64,000 bases of DNA, taken from contig CM043702.1 in the NCBI GenBank assembly GCA_023935145.1, positions 77,779,320 through 77,843,319 on the forward strand. Direction: 5' to 3'. Positions within the stretch are counted from its first letter, which is position 1; the number at the start of each line of letters is the position of its first letter. The notes under the pieces are model-generated. The model ran no database searches. It saw nothing but the letters and a program-made list of their open reading frames with translations, and was not told the DNA's origin. The translations under genes were made by a program, and so were the position numbers. Positions 53,227 to 64,000 of this stretch are shown in pieces. Origin of the DNA: Bretschneidera sinensis (Eukaryota; Streptophyta; Magnoliopsida; Brassicales; Akaniaceae).

Positions 53227-53243
53227 GGGCTCTGATACCAACT
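53227..53243 (-). promoter_or_regulatory. HOST primer binding site
   Basis: Minus strand GTTGGTATCAGAGCCCC directly after the 5' LTR. TGGTATCAGAGC is the initiator-Met tRNA site of SIRE and other Copia elements. Confidence 0.88.
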
Positions 53244-54477
53244 GTAGACCAATGTCCAAACCCAAGATGGGGGGTGAATTGGGTTTTTAAATTTTTTTTC
53301 TCACAATAAACAAGTTTTAAAAGCTTAAAAATCACAATAAAGAATTACAAGGATAGTAGAGCTGAAAGTAAAGAGATAAGGAAGAGAATGTGCAAACGCT
53401 ATATATAGTGGTTCAGCAATATCAAATTTCTCCGACCCTATGTCCACTCTCTTCAAGGAACCTCCTGGAAGTAATCAACTAATAACTTGAGCAACTTCAA
53501 GGTTGTTACCTAAACTATACACGATCCTTTTCGGTTAAGGAAGTCTTTTACAAGAAGTGTTTAACTCCTAAACATTTTAAGAGTTACACAAACTCTTTTC
53601 TCTTTACAATAATTGGAAATTAATGATCAAGAACAAGAGAGACTTTGTATATAATGCTCTTACAAAGAAGAAAAGATCTCTCTTAGAAGTCCAAAGCTTT
53701 TAAGAATGGCTTATAAATTTTTTAGAAAGCTTTGAATGATATAAAATGAGAAGATGAAGATTAATCGCTCAAGAGCTGTTATTTTCTCTCATTTATGATG
53801 GGCTTTTATAGTTTAAAGCCCTACTAGTCATTAGTCACACAACAATCCTATTTGGTAGTGGTTTGGAGCATTTAATGCTCTGAATGACTCTTCGATTTTT
53901 GAAATTTTCCATTATTTCGAATATTTATTCGATTGGATGCTTGTTCAATTTACTAGATGATATTTGAATTTCAAAATTCCGTGTCAGATATTTCACTCTG
54001 TAGAGTGAAAGGATTGGTCAGTTAACTGGATCAGAAGGCATAATGTTTCTGACATTCAATCAATCGATTAAAAGATTTACTAAAGGAATCATTCAATCGA
54101 CTAGATCTCATTCAGTCGAGTAAATGATTCTGTAGAAGAATCTTATAGTCGATTGGATTCATTAATTCATTCAGTCGACTGGATGACTTGTATCACAGTT
54201 TTTTGTCTTTGGTTTTGTTTTCTAGTCAAACTAATTTTTGTGAAAACATTTTTGAAGCAATTTGAGGCATAGGAAAAAGCTAGGTACTTAAGTAAGAGAG
54301 TTACATTATTTAAATTACTATCTTGGTACCTAATCTTGATCTTTAACTTCATCCAAATTTGAATGCTTACTTGATTGACTTTTGAGGAACTATCTTTTCA
54401 GCTTTAAACACTTAGATAAATTGGTTAATACAATTTAATATATCTTTGTCATCATTAAAATAAAATAAGGGTAAGAA
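53244..54477 (-). repeat. HOST 5' LTR
   Basis: 1234 bp, plus strand starting TGTAGACC and ending in a decayed gggtaagaa. It aligns along its whole length with 8357-9591. The palindrome array is at about 53930-54185, more decayed than in the other LTR. Confidence 0.85.
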
Positions 54478-54989
54478 AACTATAAATGAAAATAGAAAAG
54501 ATAAAACTTGAACATTTGGAAGGATCTACAACAAAAATGGGGACCTTGCTTCATCAGGCCACCACCATAAAAACAATCTCCTCTTCCTCCCTCCCTTTCA
54601 ACTGTTACTGATCCAAATCCAAATATATTTTTTCTCCTTAAATTACATATTTTAATTTCAATTAATAAAAGCCAAACCATGTTACTAAACAACAGCCATA
54701 TGAACTCACGCCATTACCATAAAAAAAATTGTATCACAACATCCTTTTAACTCCCTACAATCACTTACAACTCCCTATAATCACTTTTAACTTAATTCTT
54801 GTGCAGGAGCTTTTTTCAAAGAAATTTCATCTACCTAGCTCACCCATCAAAATTGCATCTTAATTTATAGATCATAAATTCTTAATCTTTCTTTGTATTT
54901 TTTTTTCAATATGTAGTTTTTCAATTTGAATTTTGTTTATACCAAAAATAATTTAATATAGAAACATGCTCTAATTGGACCACCCTAGC
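54478..54989. other. Intergenic spacer between HOST and the Tat element
   Basis: AT-rich, with a short duplication of ACTCCCTA(C/T)AATCACTT near 54752-54790. No gene recognised. Confidence 0.55.
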
Positions 54990-55711
54990 ATGTAAGAGAA
55001 AATATGGTTAGGAATAGAAGAGGCGTGATTGGAGCATTAATTGAGATAAGACGACTAGCCGCCAAAAGAAGCCTGCGAAAAAAAAACTTTTAAAAGAGAA
55101 GTTCGAGGGACAATACCGAGACAAATGATCAGCTCGAGGATGCAAGGTTAATAAGCTCGAGAGAACACTACTTCAATCTCGAGTACACATAACTGTTAAT
55201 CTGAATCTTTAGGAATCAAGGATAAAACCAAAAGTCATTTATTTAATTTGGCTAAAGTAAAAGTGGTCATGATTGGATACCATTCACATAGTGGACTAAA
55301 ATATTTGAACATATGGTATACAAGGATTAATCTGAATGTGAAGAAGTAGAAGCATGGGACACTCTTTGGGAGAATCAACACAACTGTCCAAGCCTGAAGC
55401 ATTATAAATAACAGTAGATTAAATCATAAGAGACACAAATAATTATCCAACAATCATTTATCTATCTATCTGCATTTACTTTCCAACCTTTTACTTTCCT
55501 ATTATTTACTTTCTAGTCAATCGAAGTATCTATACTGAAGCCATAGCTATAACTCCCTTTCTCCAATCCTATTCTATGCCTGTCTCGAAGTTAGGTTATG
55601 GTTTCGTTGAAGACTTAGCATCTACTACAACAAGGTCGAGGTTTGTATATGGTATTGTGAGGTTTCAATCTTGTAAACCCATTGTATTAGCATTGTTCTC
55701 AATTTCAACAT

Positions 55712-55753
<42 letters not shown>

Positions 55754-55953
55754 ACATTGAGTTTGTTGTCACTGTACACTTGTTACTTATTCTGTTTATT
55801 ACTTGCTAAATTAAATTATTGTCTTTGAATTTATAACAGTATATCATTAAAATCCTCTTAATTTAGGCATTATCGGACCCTTCTAGGGAAGTACTGTTCC
55901 AATCGAGGTAGCTTTAACCTCAGTTGAGATATAAATTAAATCTTGCACCAACA
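54990..55953 (+). repeat. Probable 5' LTR of the Tat element
   Basis: The start is uncertain. It contains a TATAAATA box near 55404 and a TA run at 55712-55750, and ends GCACCAACA just before the primer-like site. No second copy is in the window to confirm the borders. Confidence 0.45.
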
Positions 55954-55990
55954 AGATTTCTGGTGACCATAGTGGGAGTAAATCTAGTAT

Positions 55991-57876
55991 ATGCCAATCA
56001 CTAGATCAATGACGAAAACTCTAGTGAATCTGGAAGAAACTCTTGCTCCTAAAGTCTTTGCGAATCGCTTAGAAAAATTGGATCAAGATATGGGACAATT
56101 ACACTGCTAGATGGATATGTTGTGGCTATACAATGACAACCCATAGAAGAAATAGCCCAGATAACTAGATAAGTAACTAAATCGTATAACCAATATCAAC
56201 AACAGATGGCTCATCAGCAGACTCAAAGCCAACAAAAAATGGCTAAGATTTTAGAGAAACTCAACATGTTGATGGATCAAAGACCATAACATAATGATGT
56301 TTTCCCTAGTAACAACACTAATAAGAGGAGTTTTGTGCAACATGAAGCAAAATCTTCAAAGGCACTCTCTAGAGGAAGTGATTCTAACATGCCTATAACT
56401 TATTCTTAAGTGTTACCTAATAGTAATATAGATATTTTCACCAGAGTTCTAAATTCTATAATGATAACAAATGAAGGAATTACTGCATCAGCAAAACACC
56501 AGGTCGTGTATATGTCATCTACTAGATGACAACCATTAATTGGACTCCAATAGTCTATAGGAGTGCAGATACCACCTAGACCTGCAATGTAAGCAACAAG
56601 CTATCCTCACACTCTATTGAACCATATGGGATTTCATAATATTCCACCTATTCAATAGGTTCCTCATGGACAACCAAATATTTAACAAGGGCAAGATCGA
56701 GCCAATATCATGGTAGTCTAACCCAATATGCCATTAGTACAACCAGTTCAACCTAACGTAACATTGGTTCAACCCATTCCTTACATCCTAGACCATATAC
56801 CACCTAGATGGCTTGAGTAGCTCGAGCATCTGTATAGGTATGAGATTCATAAGGTATAAAGGCCTATTTATAGGAAACCTTACCCTAACTACATAGACCA
56901 ACAATTCAAGTTTCTTCGGAACTTCAAAATTCCTGATTTTATGACTTTCTTTGGAGATGATGAGAAAACAACTCTAGAGCATATCGAGCGACTTACTATC
57001 CAAGATGGAGAGTATTCTAATCACGATTTCATGAAATTATATTTGTTTCTTAATTCTTTGACAAGACAAGCATTTTTGTGGTACACTAATATCCCTCAAA
57101 ATTCATTCATGAATTGGGATGATATACAGGACAAATTTATGACTCGGTTCACTTAAATAAGTGTAGGCGTTTCTATGGATGACTTAGCCTGGTTGAAATA
57201 GCAACAGGATTAGTCTACTAAAATTTATCTTAATTGTTTCAAGCAAGCTCGAACCAAGTGTAATATTGGTTTACGTGAGGTCAAGTATGTAAAGCTAGCC
57301 CAAGATGGGCTAAGCTTTGAATTTCGTAAGAAATTTGAAGAAATGGTCTTCCATGACTTGTTAAGCTAGTAGAAAAGGTTACTTGATATAGGTGTACATT
57401 GAAGGAAGAATAGAAAAAGAGATCTTCAACTTATTGGACATATTATTATGCTCCCAATGTTGGAGTTGATGTAATTGAGTTTGTAGGTCGAGAACTATTT
57501 ATATGCAAAGCCCTGACCAAGAAATAGACTCAGATGCAAGAGTCTAATAAACTCACTACCTAGTGAGGTCAAATTCCTTAGACATAAGTAAAGTAGATCA
57601 AAATTTTGATATGTTGTTACAAGTTAAGCAACTAAGGCTGGTAGGGCGACATAGATGCCTTCGAGTGAAGAGCTCCAAGGTAGAAATTTTAGCAAATGGC
57701 ATAGCTCATTTACTCATTCGACCAATAAATGCATCATGTTTAGGATTCTTATTCAAGATAAGATAGATCGTGGGATGCTCAAATTCGGTGACAGAGAAGC
57801 AGAAACAATGCAAGTTGATACTAACCCATTCACTGATTTGGTTAATGCTAACATGCTTGCTTTGATTGTTTCTTAA
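55991..57876 (+). pseudogene. Tat element gag
   Basis: Starts MPITRSMTKTLVNLEETLAP at 55991 and stops near 56108. The capsid is open at 56941-57156 (GDDEKTTLEHIERLTIQDGE, MKLYLFLNSLTRQAFLWYTN, WDDIQDKFMTRF). Further pieces include CNIGLREVKYVKLAQDGLSF-like sequence near 57250-57330 and a C-terminal segment WHSSFTHSTNKCIMFRILIQ (57655-57876), where relatives have a zinc-finger-like motif. Many stops; not functional. Confidence 0.65.
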
Positions 57877-59399
57877 TTATCACAAGAAAATGATCCTAAA
57901 TGTTTGTTTTTAGGAATAATGAGTACCTCAAGAAAGAAACTTAACAAAAAATCTTTAAGGAATAATACGAGGCTAAAGATCCTAGAGTTGGACTGCTAGG
58001 AGAACCCCAAGCAATTTCAAGTATTATTTCACATACTCAAAAGTGGAAAATCCCATTTCGTTCGAGGAAATCAAACCAAAAGGATAGAGAGATGAGTTCG
58101 ATGACCAATCAACAATGGTTAAATACAAAAAGTGGAAGCTAAAAATGGTTGTAATAACAAAACCAACAATTGGGATTCCTAAATCGGTTTTCCTAGTAAC
58201 CTTACGTGATGCTTAGAACAACTTATGTGTTGAATGCCAAGACAAGGTGGCTAAGTTGTTCATGGAACAAATGAAAATGAAAGAACAAATAAATGTAGAA
58301 GAAAAGAAACTAGCTCTAACAAAAGGATCGTCGGTATCCCTTCGATCTACGTCAAACCTGCGAATGGCTAATGCTCGAGGAAAGGGAAGATACTCACGAA
58401 GAAAAGGTCGAGCTGCTTCTTGAATAAGACCAGATGTATGGCCAACCACAATTAAGATGATAAAGGAAAGAAGGAACGTAAATAGTGATAAGGAAACCAA
58501 AAAGCTTTGAGGTACCGCTTATGGAGCCAAGAAAATGGTACCACCTTAACACCAACGTGGAGGAGCATCTGAAGTCGAAATTCAAATACTACTACAACCT
58601 AAATTTCCCAAACATGACTTATACTCAGCGGAGAAGATGGTTATGTTAGCAAGCTGCCAAACAAAGATAGGATATGGAAGAGGAACAACCCAAAGCATCT
58701 TAGAGAGCCAGTGAACACAAGAGGCTCGAGAGAAGAGTTAAAACTTCTCACTTAGAGGAAGAAGAGGAAGTTACTCGAGCTCAAGAGAAATAAAGAAAAA
58801 AAAGCCATTAGCTCTACAAATAGGAAGAAAATAATAGGGACCTTCTCAGATAAAAGTAACGATGATGAAGAAGTATACATGAAAGGAATCACAAAGGATG
58901 AAGAGTTTATCCCAGTTTCAATAGGGGGATTTCCCATAAACCCTACTATAGGAGAAGTTAAGGATGAATAGTTGGAGCCTATGAGCATTAATAGACCCAT
59001 ACACATTATGAATGTGGAGACAGCCAACCAATAAGGCCAAACATCATGAACTCCATAACGTTTAGAAGAAGAGCAAACCCTCGAGGAAGATTCCAATCAC
59101 AACAGTATGAAAGAAGATTCCTTTAAGGATGAAGAGCACTCAGGTGTGGAAGATCAGGACGAAGACCCTAGGAAGAAAGATTCAGTGGCACCAGCGATTG
59201 TGGACTATAACATGATCATCCTCTTACCATTCTCCTTTCGAGCGGTGCATAGTTAACAACTCAAAGTTAAGGAGGTTGACATCAAGGATTTAGGTATAAT
59301 AAAAAACAACCTCAAGAAGTTATATTGATATGGAATGAGAAACTAGAGACAGATCATATGAAGATGGGAGGTGAAACTCTCATGATCAGTGAGAAGCCT

Positions 59400-59620
59400 T
59401 CTCGAGGTACGACCTAACATCTTAAACCTTTGTATGTTAAGATTCATATCGAAGGCAAACTTATGAATCAAGTATTAGTTGAAAATTGTGTAGTTTTCAA
59501 CATATTACCGCATACCATGATTTGTAAACTGAGGAAAATAGATGAGGATGCGATCTCTTTTGAGGTTTCTATTTACAATTTCTTAAGAAATATTATCAGA
59601 GCATGATGAATCATTCCCCT
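59400..59620 (+). pseudogene. Tat element aspartic protease remnant
   Basis: Reads LKPLYVKIHIEGKLMNQVLV then ENCVVFNILPHTMICKLRKI. The place of the catalytic Asp in relatives (V-D-N-G) is occupied by Glu (V-E-N-C), so even the fold remnant would be inactive. The region between gag and here (57880-59400) has no clear domain. Confidence 0.5.
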
Positions 59621-60382
59621 CAAATTAGAAGTTAGAAGTCAAGTCATGGTAGCCACATTCTTTGTGGTAAATTTATTCAAGCTACAATGCTTTATTAGGG
59701 CGATATTGGATTCTTTCCAATTACTATGTGCTATTATCATTGCATCAAGCACTTTTATTTTGGAATGAAAATAACTAAGTTAAAATTGTGCATAAAGATA
59801 ATAACCCAATTATGGCTTCTTTAAATAGTATCGAAGCAAGGTTTTATGAGAAAAATGTTGTATGTATAAAGATGTTGAGAGAAGACAAACATAGGAAGCC
59901 AACTGAGATAATTGTGTCCAAGAAAGAACCAAAGGAAGTGATTCTTGAGCAAGTGCGAAAGGAGCTCTCCATACCATGCTTGATAGAGAAAAAGTTAAAG
60001 ACAACCTTGATTTAATACAGAGTGGAGGATGAATAGTCAACTCTACAAAGATAAAAGGGTGGCCATAGCTGTAGCGTAGTCAAAGTTATCCACATATGTA
60101 GCTGAACAAAAAGTGATAGACCAACATAACATCGAGAGTGTAGACCTCGATGAAATTAGACTAGAAGATCTTGAACATGCCTCGGTAAGACTTAAGGATT
60201 TGAAAGTAAAGATACAAGATCCTATGGAGGAAGTTGATTTAGGTGATTGAGGAAAAACAAAACCAACCTTTATCAGTAAGCTGCTTCCTCAACAAGCAAA
60301 AGAGTAACTTAAATCTTTTTTTAGACAATATAAGGACTGCCTCATTTAGGACTATGATGAGATGCCGAGAGTAAGTTAAAGT

Positions 60383-61060
60383 GTGGTAGAACACCGAATC
60401 CCCATTAGGAAAGGCTATAGACCATTCCAGCAAGTGCCTAGAAGGATGTCCATAGAAGTCATCCTCAAAGTCAAGAGAGAGATCGAGCACCTGCTAAAAG
60501 TTGGGTTCATCCGAACAGCCAGGTATGTAGAATGGCTTTCTAATATAGTTTCAATAATAAAAAATGGTCAATTAATGGTATGTATGGACTTCAGAAATTT
60601 AAATAGTGCTACCCTTAAAGATGAATACCCCTTTGCTAATAACTGACCTATTAGTAGATAGTGTGGCCTGCACCCAAGTACCTTCCTTAATGAATGGGTA
60701 CTGAGGGTATAATCAAATTTTTATAGCTCTAAAGGATATATATAAGACTGCTTTTTGTTGTCTGGGTAACTTAGGGACATTTGAGTAGGTAGTTATGCCC
60801 TTTGGATTAAAAAACAGTGAGGTAAGCTATCTACGTGCTACGAACCTAATTTTCATGACATTATTGGAAAATGTATAGAGGTTTATATCGATGATATAGT
60901 TGTGAAATCACAAGAATTTACCTCACATCTTTAGGCTCTCTCTCAAGGATTTCAAGGAATGAGGGTTCACCAGTTAAAATTAAATCCTTCAAAGTGTGCA
61001 TTTTGTGTGAATGCAAGAAATTTCTTAGAATTTTTAGTTCACAATTGAGAAATTGAAGCC
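60383..61060 (+). pseudogene. Tat element reverse transcriptase
   Basis: 60383-60646 is open: VEHRIPIRKGYRPFQQVPRR, then GFIRTARYVEWLSNIVSIIK and CMDFRNLNSATLKDEYPFAN. Downstream in other frames come GYNQIFIALKDIYKTAFCC, VVMPFGLKN (about 60790), the catalytic VYIDDIVVKS (about 60883-60912) and KLNPSKCAFCV (about 60978). Motif order is normal for Gypsy RT, but stops and a deletion separate the parts. Confidence 0.75.
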
Positions 61061-61249
61061 GATCAAAAAAAAAACTAAAGTAATAATTCAAGCTAACCCC
61101 CACTAATAAAATATAACTTTAAATGTTCTTGGGGAAACTGAATTTTCTAAGACATTTTATTGCTAATGTTGTAGGAAAAACCAAAGTATTCTCTCCCTTA
61201 CTAAAATCTTAACGGAGAAGAGACTTTCATATGGGAAAAGCATCATCAA

Positions 61250-61948
61250 AAGGCTTTCCAAGAGATAAAAAAGTGTCTATCGTACCCTTTAGTATTGATT
61301 ACCCTTCGACAAATAAAACCGTTGAAGCTTTATATATAGGCTACAATAGACTCAATAGGAATTTTGTTAGCTCAGGACAATTAATGTAATTTGAGCAAGT
61401 TATTTTCTATTTAAGTCATGTATTAAACTCAACAGAATGTAAATAGTCTTCAATTGAAAATCTACATTTAGCACTTTATTTTGCTATGGCTAAACTACAT
61501 AATTATCTTTTAAGTTTTATAGTTCATGTGATTGCTCAAACTGACCTAGTCAAGTACATGTTTTCACGACCTATACTTAGTGGCAGAATGACTAAATGGA
61601 ATTTAGCCCTTATTGAATTTGACTTAATTTATATTCCTCAAAAGGATATTAAAGGATAAGCCTTTGCGGACTTCTTAGCTGATCATCCTAGTGTAGAAGT
61701 AGAAATTACAAAGGAAAACCTGTTTGTAAGTTTGGCCCCACGAAAATTAAATTTTAATGGGTCTAAAATAGCAAAGGAGAATGGCATTGGCATTTCAATT
61801 CAATCCTCTGCTAGAACACAAACAAATTTAGCTTTTACACTTGAGGGGAATTATTCCCATAATCAAGTTGAGTATGAAACCCTAATTATTAGATTCGAAA
61901 TACTTAAGGAAATGAAAGTAACTTTAGTAGAGATTGAAGGAGACTCAC
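61250..61948 (+). pseudogene. Tat element RNase H region plus second (archaeal-type) RNase H
   Basis: 61250-61640 is a stop-ridden Gypsy RNase H. It is followed by FADFLADHP (near 61660) and an open piece at 61732-61948 with LNFNGSKIAKENGIGISIQS, where relatives have a catalytic D in place of the N, and EGNYSHNQVEYETLIIRFEI. Sequence stops at EGDSL, exactly where the new LTR starts TGTAATACC; the family normally continues DSQLVV. Confidence 0.62.
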
Positions 61949-62140
61949 TGTAATACCTGTCTTCATAAAGTAAGGGTAAAAAATTAATTTAATAAATATT
62001 ACATAGAATTAAAATATATATACATGAAAGATTTGCTATTGAATGAAATAATTCTTTTGAAAAAAAAGTCTATAGCTTCGGTGGTTACAAGGAAGGAAAA
62101 AAAAATAATGGGACAACATCTAGACGTCCAGGTGTTGTCA

Positions 62141-62169
62141 GTTTAACATGCAAGTAATGCATGTTAAAC
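62141..62169. repeat. Perfect 12-bp inverted repeat with 5-nt loop
   Basis: GTTTAACATGCA, AGTAA, TGCATGTTAAAC. The arms extend by GTGTT/AACAC after a 4-nt bulge on the left arm, giving a 17-bp stem. Confidence 0.85.
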
Positions 62170-63054
62170 AACACATTGGTATTAAATGGTGGCAGGGATG
62201 GTTTCGGGTAATAAAAACAGTTTGGTTTTTGTTTTATTATTTTCCTACCAAATCCCATTTGGTTTCGTTCTTTCTTCAATTCTAATTACTTTCTTTATTT
62301 AAACACCCGGGGACTCAAAGAAAGGTTAAAAGATTGAAATTTTAAAGAAGTTTACGGGAGAATTTTAAAGAGATTCGAGGGAAGCTTTTAAGAAAAACAA
62401 AAGGTAATAATGTGAATTTTATTTTTGAAATTATGCATATTTGAAATTACTTGGAATTTGGTGTACAAATTTAAAGGGTATGAATTATGAATGAATTGAA
62501 GAATAAATTAGAAATTTTAATATAAATATTATGTTAGGTGTTGACGATCAGCAATCTGGTGAAATTGCTGAAAGGAGCAGGAAAGGCAATGAGGTGATCT
62601 ACGGGTAGCTTTAAGTGCTATATGGTGAGTTAGATTTACTTTTAGTAATCGAAACCAATAAAAATATGAATTTATGATATTTGAATAAATGGTTGAATTA
62701 TAATGATTTAACGATGTGTTTTATGTTATATATGAAAATTGATTAATTTATTGATTTGGAATTTAAAAAAAATATTGAATATTAATTATCTAAGAATTTA
62801 TATTTTCAAAGGGATGGGTTAATGAAAATTATGCTGAGAAGTTACATAAAACTTCTGAAAATATGATTGAAAATTTATATGTTATATGGAAGATAATTTA
62901 ATGAATATGATAAAAAAATTAATTTTGAGAAATAGTTGGATAACTAAATTGAATGCTTGAATGTATGCTTGTTTTCATATTATTACTTAAATGCATGAAA
63001 TAAAAGACGAGGAAGGCAGCTGGTTTGCTTGTTTTCATATTATTGCTCATATCC

Positions 63055-63270
63055 ATAAAAGAAAAGACCAGGAAAGCAGTCGGTCTAGCTAAAAATAAAA
63101 GAACTGGGAAGGTAACCGGTCTAGCTGAAAATAAAAGAACTGGGAAGGCAACCGAGCTAGTTGAAAATAAAAGAATCGGGAAGGCAGCCAGTCTAGCTAA
63201 AAATAATAGAACCGAGAAGGCAACTGGTCTAGCTGAAAATAAAAGAACCGGGAAAGCAACCAATTTAACA
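63055..63270 (+). repeat. 36-bp minisatellite, six units
   Basis: Units start at 63055, 63091, 63127, 63163, 63199 and 63235. The consensus is near GAAAATAAAAGAACCGGGAA then GGCAACCGGTCTAGCT. With a period divisible by three it is open on both strands, giving a 12-residue repeat (ENKRTGKATGLA). Upstream, a 60-bp GCTTGTTTTCATATTATT duplication (about 62966 and 63027) leads into it. Confidence 0.9.
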
Positions 63271-64000
63271 AAAACAGGTCGACATGTGGGAAGATGTTCC
63301 CAGATGATAATATGAAATGATTTGATGAGAAAGAAAGAAAGAAAATTTAAATTCATGCATTGCATTTGTTTTAATTATTGATTTAGATGCTAAAACATCA
63401 GTCTTGATTATGATATGATTGATAGACATATGAGTCTACAGAGAGACAAATATGATGAGAAAGAAATATGACAGTAAGATATGAGAAAAATTTATTTGCT
63501 TCATTGATTATATGATGTGAACCTCATAACGAGGTAAATGATGATGTAAAATTGAAAATCTCATGATAATTAAATATATGAGAAGAAAAATTGATATGTT
63601 TGATGATTAATTTAAGAAGAGGTTGATAAATGATTGAAATTATAATAGGATGTTATTATTGATTTATATAAGATAATAGATGAATGAATATGGGAAGATT
63701 ATTTGAAAGATTGAATGATTATCTATGAAGAAATAGATGATTTGTATTGGTAAATTAGAAAAGATTAAATTATAAGATGTGACTGGAAGTATATAATCGA
63801 GTACTTCTAGTAAATTTAATTCACTAAGCTTGTGAAGCTCACTCTTCATTATTGAAAATTTTCAGGCAGCAGGCAGGGCAGATAGAGTTTAAAGCTGATA
63901 ACAGAGTAACTACCTTAAGTAAGTCCAATGGTCAAGTCCTTAGACATTATAAGAAAGAATAAAAAAATTTGTAATAAAAATCTTTTCATGCATTTTGTTA

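Larger units (their letters stand above)
8357..54477 (-). mobile_element. HOST: SIRE/Maximus-like Ty1/Copia retrotransposon with nested insertions
   Basis: Two direct LTRs (8357-9591 and 53244-54477) bracket minus-strand gag, protease, integrase, reverse transcriptase and RNase H remnants plus an env-like 3' ORF. On the minus strand the 5' LTR is followed by a TTGGTATCAGAGC primer site and the 3' LTR is preceded by the polypurine tract AAAAAGGGGGAGAT, both typical of the SIRE lineage. Subtracting the three direct insertions (11197-19857, 22305-36774, 39194-52302) leaves about 9.9 kb, within the normal range of SIRE elements. Many stops and visibly diverged LTRs mark it as the oldest insertion. 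Flanks acaac (left) and aaaac/aacta (right) give no clean target duplication, probably through decay. Confidence 0.88.
54990..61948 (+). mobile_element. Decayed Tat-lineage Ty3/Gypsy element, 3' part missing
   Basis: A probable 5' LTR (about 54990-55953) is followed by a TGGTGACCATAGTGGGAG primer-like site (55961-55978), gag from 55991, protease, RT and two RNase H regions, all plus strand and full of stops. Integrase and 3' LTR are absent because the sequence is cut at 61949 by another LTR. Gag words (FGDDEKTTLEHIERLTIQ, WYTNIP) and the second RNase H after the Gypsy-type one point to the Tat group, which has dual RNase H. Confidence 0.72.
61949..64000 (+). mobile_element. LTR of another Gypsy (chromovirus-like) element, running out of the window
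   Basis: TGTAATACC at 61949 abruptly ends the Tat RNase H. Such a start, a low-GC 2-kb body, and a GTGAAGCTCACTCTTC then TTTTCAGG stretch near 63834-63865 are reminiscent of Tekay/Del-type LTRs. No coding domain, second LTR or primer site is inside the window, so the class is tentative. Confidence 0.45.

Noticed and set aside
63055..63270. CRISPR-like direct repeats
   Set aside because: Units are contiguous 36-bp tandem copies with no unique spacers, in plant LTR DNA.
62919..63365. 148-codon minus-strand frame with repeated Ala-Phe-Pro words
   Set aside because: Reverse-strand reading of the 36-bp minisatellite.

Overview
This is nuclear DNA of a flowering plant, almost certainly a dicot. 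It is AT-rich, contains one intron-bearing receptor-kinase gene of a land-plant family, and is otherwise filled with nested plant LTR retrotransposons. The species cannot be named from the sequence. I see no tRNA, rRNA, CRISPR array or prokaryotic gene.

Layout. (1) 1-6880, plus strand: the 3' part of an LRR-VIII-type receptor-like kinase (malectin domain, membrane segment, Ser/Thr kinase, eight exons). The kinase half is intact. The malectin half carries an in-frame stop, a one-base deletion and a lost splice acceptor, so it is probably a pseudogene or makes a shortened product. (2) 6881-8356: intergenic. (3) 8357-54477: one old minus-strand SIRE/Maximus-like Copia element (HOST), about 9.9 kb of its own sequence, swollen to 46 kb by later insertions. 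Its env-like ORF holds a plus-strand solo LTR (SOLO, 11197-19852), which is split by a minus-strand Athila-like element (ATH-A, 11635-18956). Its reverse transcriptase holds a plus-strand Athila-like element (ATH-B, 22305-36769), whose 5' LTR is split by a very young plus-strand element (ATH-C, 23399-29044). Its gag holds a minus-strand Athila-like element (ATH-D, 39194-52297), whose 3' LTR is split by a minus-strand Tork/Tnt1-like Copia element (TORK, 40126-46534). Perfect 5-bp target-site duplications were found for all six insertions, so the order of events is fixed. (4) About 54990-61948, plus strand: a badly decayed Tat-lineage Gypsy element (gag, protease, reverse transcriptase, two RNase H regions), cut off by (5) the start of another LTR at 61949, which runs out of the window and holds a 36-bp minisatellite.

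The Athila-like elements all lack a usable polymerase and look non-autonomous: ATH-A has gag and protease; ATH-B has gag, protease and an env-like ORF; ATH-C has an intact 571-codon gag/truncated-RT chimera; ATH-D has gag only. Each keeps a tRNA-type primer site, a polypurine tract and a conserved noncoding block after the coding region, as expected of elements mobilised in trans.

Two signals stand out. First, seven LTR copies (ATH-A x2, ATH-C x2, ATH-D x2, SOLO) carry the plant U-snRNA upstream sequence element (ATCCCACATCG) exactly 33 bp upstream of a TATA box, which is the spacing of RNA polymerase II snRNA genes. Second, several elements carry arrays of a CpG-rich near-palindrome, TGCGMTCGAKCGCA, in U3 or leader DNA. 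The two LTRs of the youngest element appear identical except for two indels, both inside this array.
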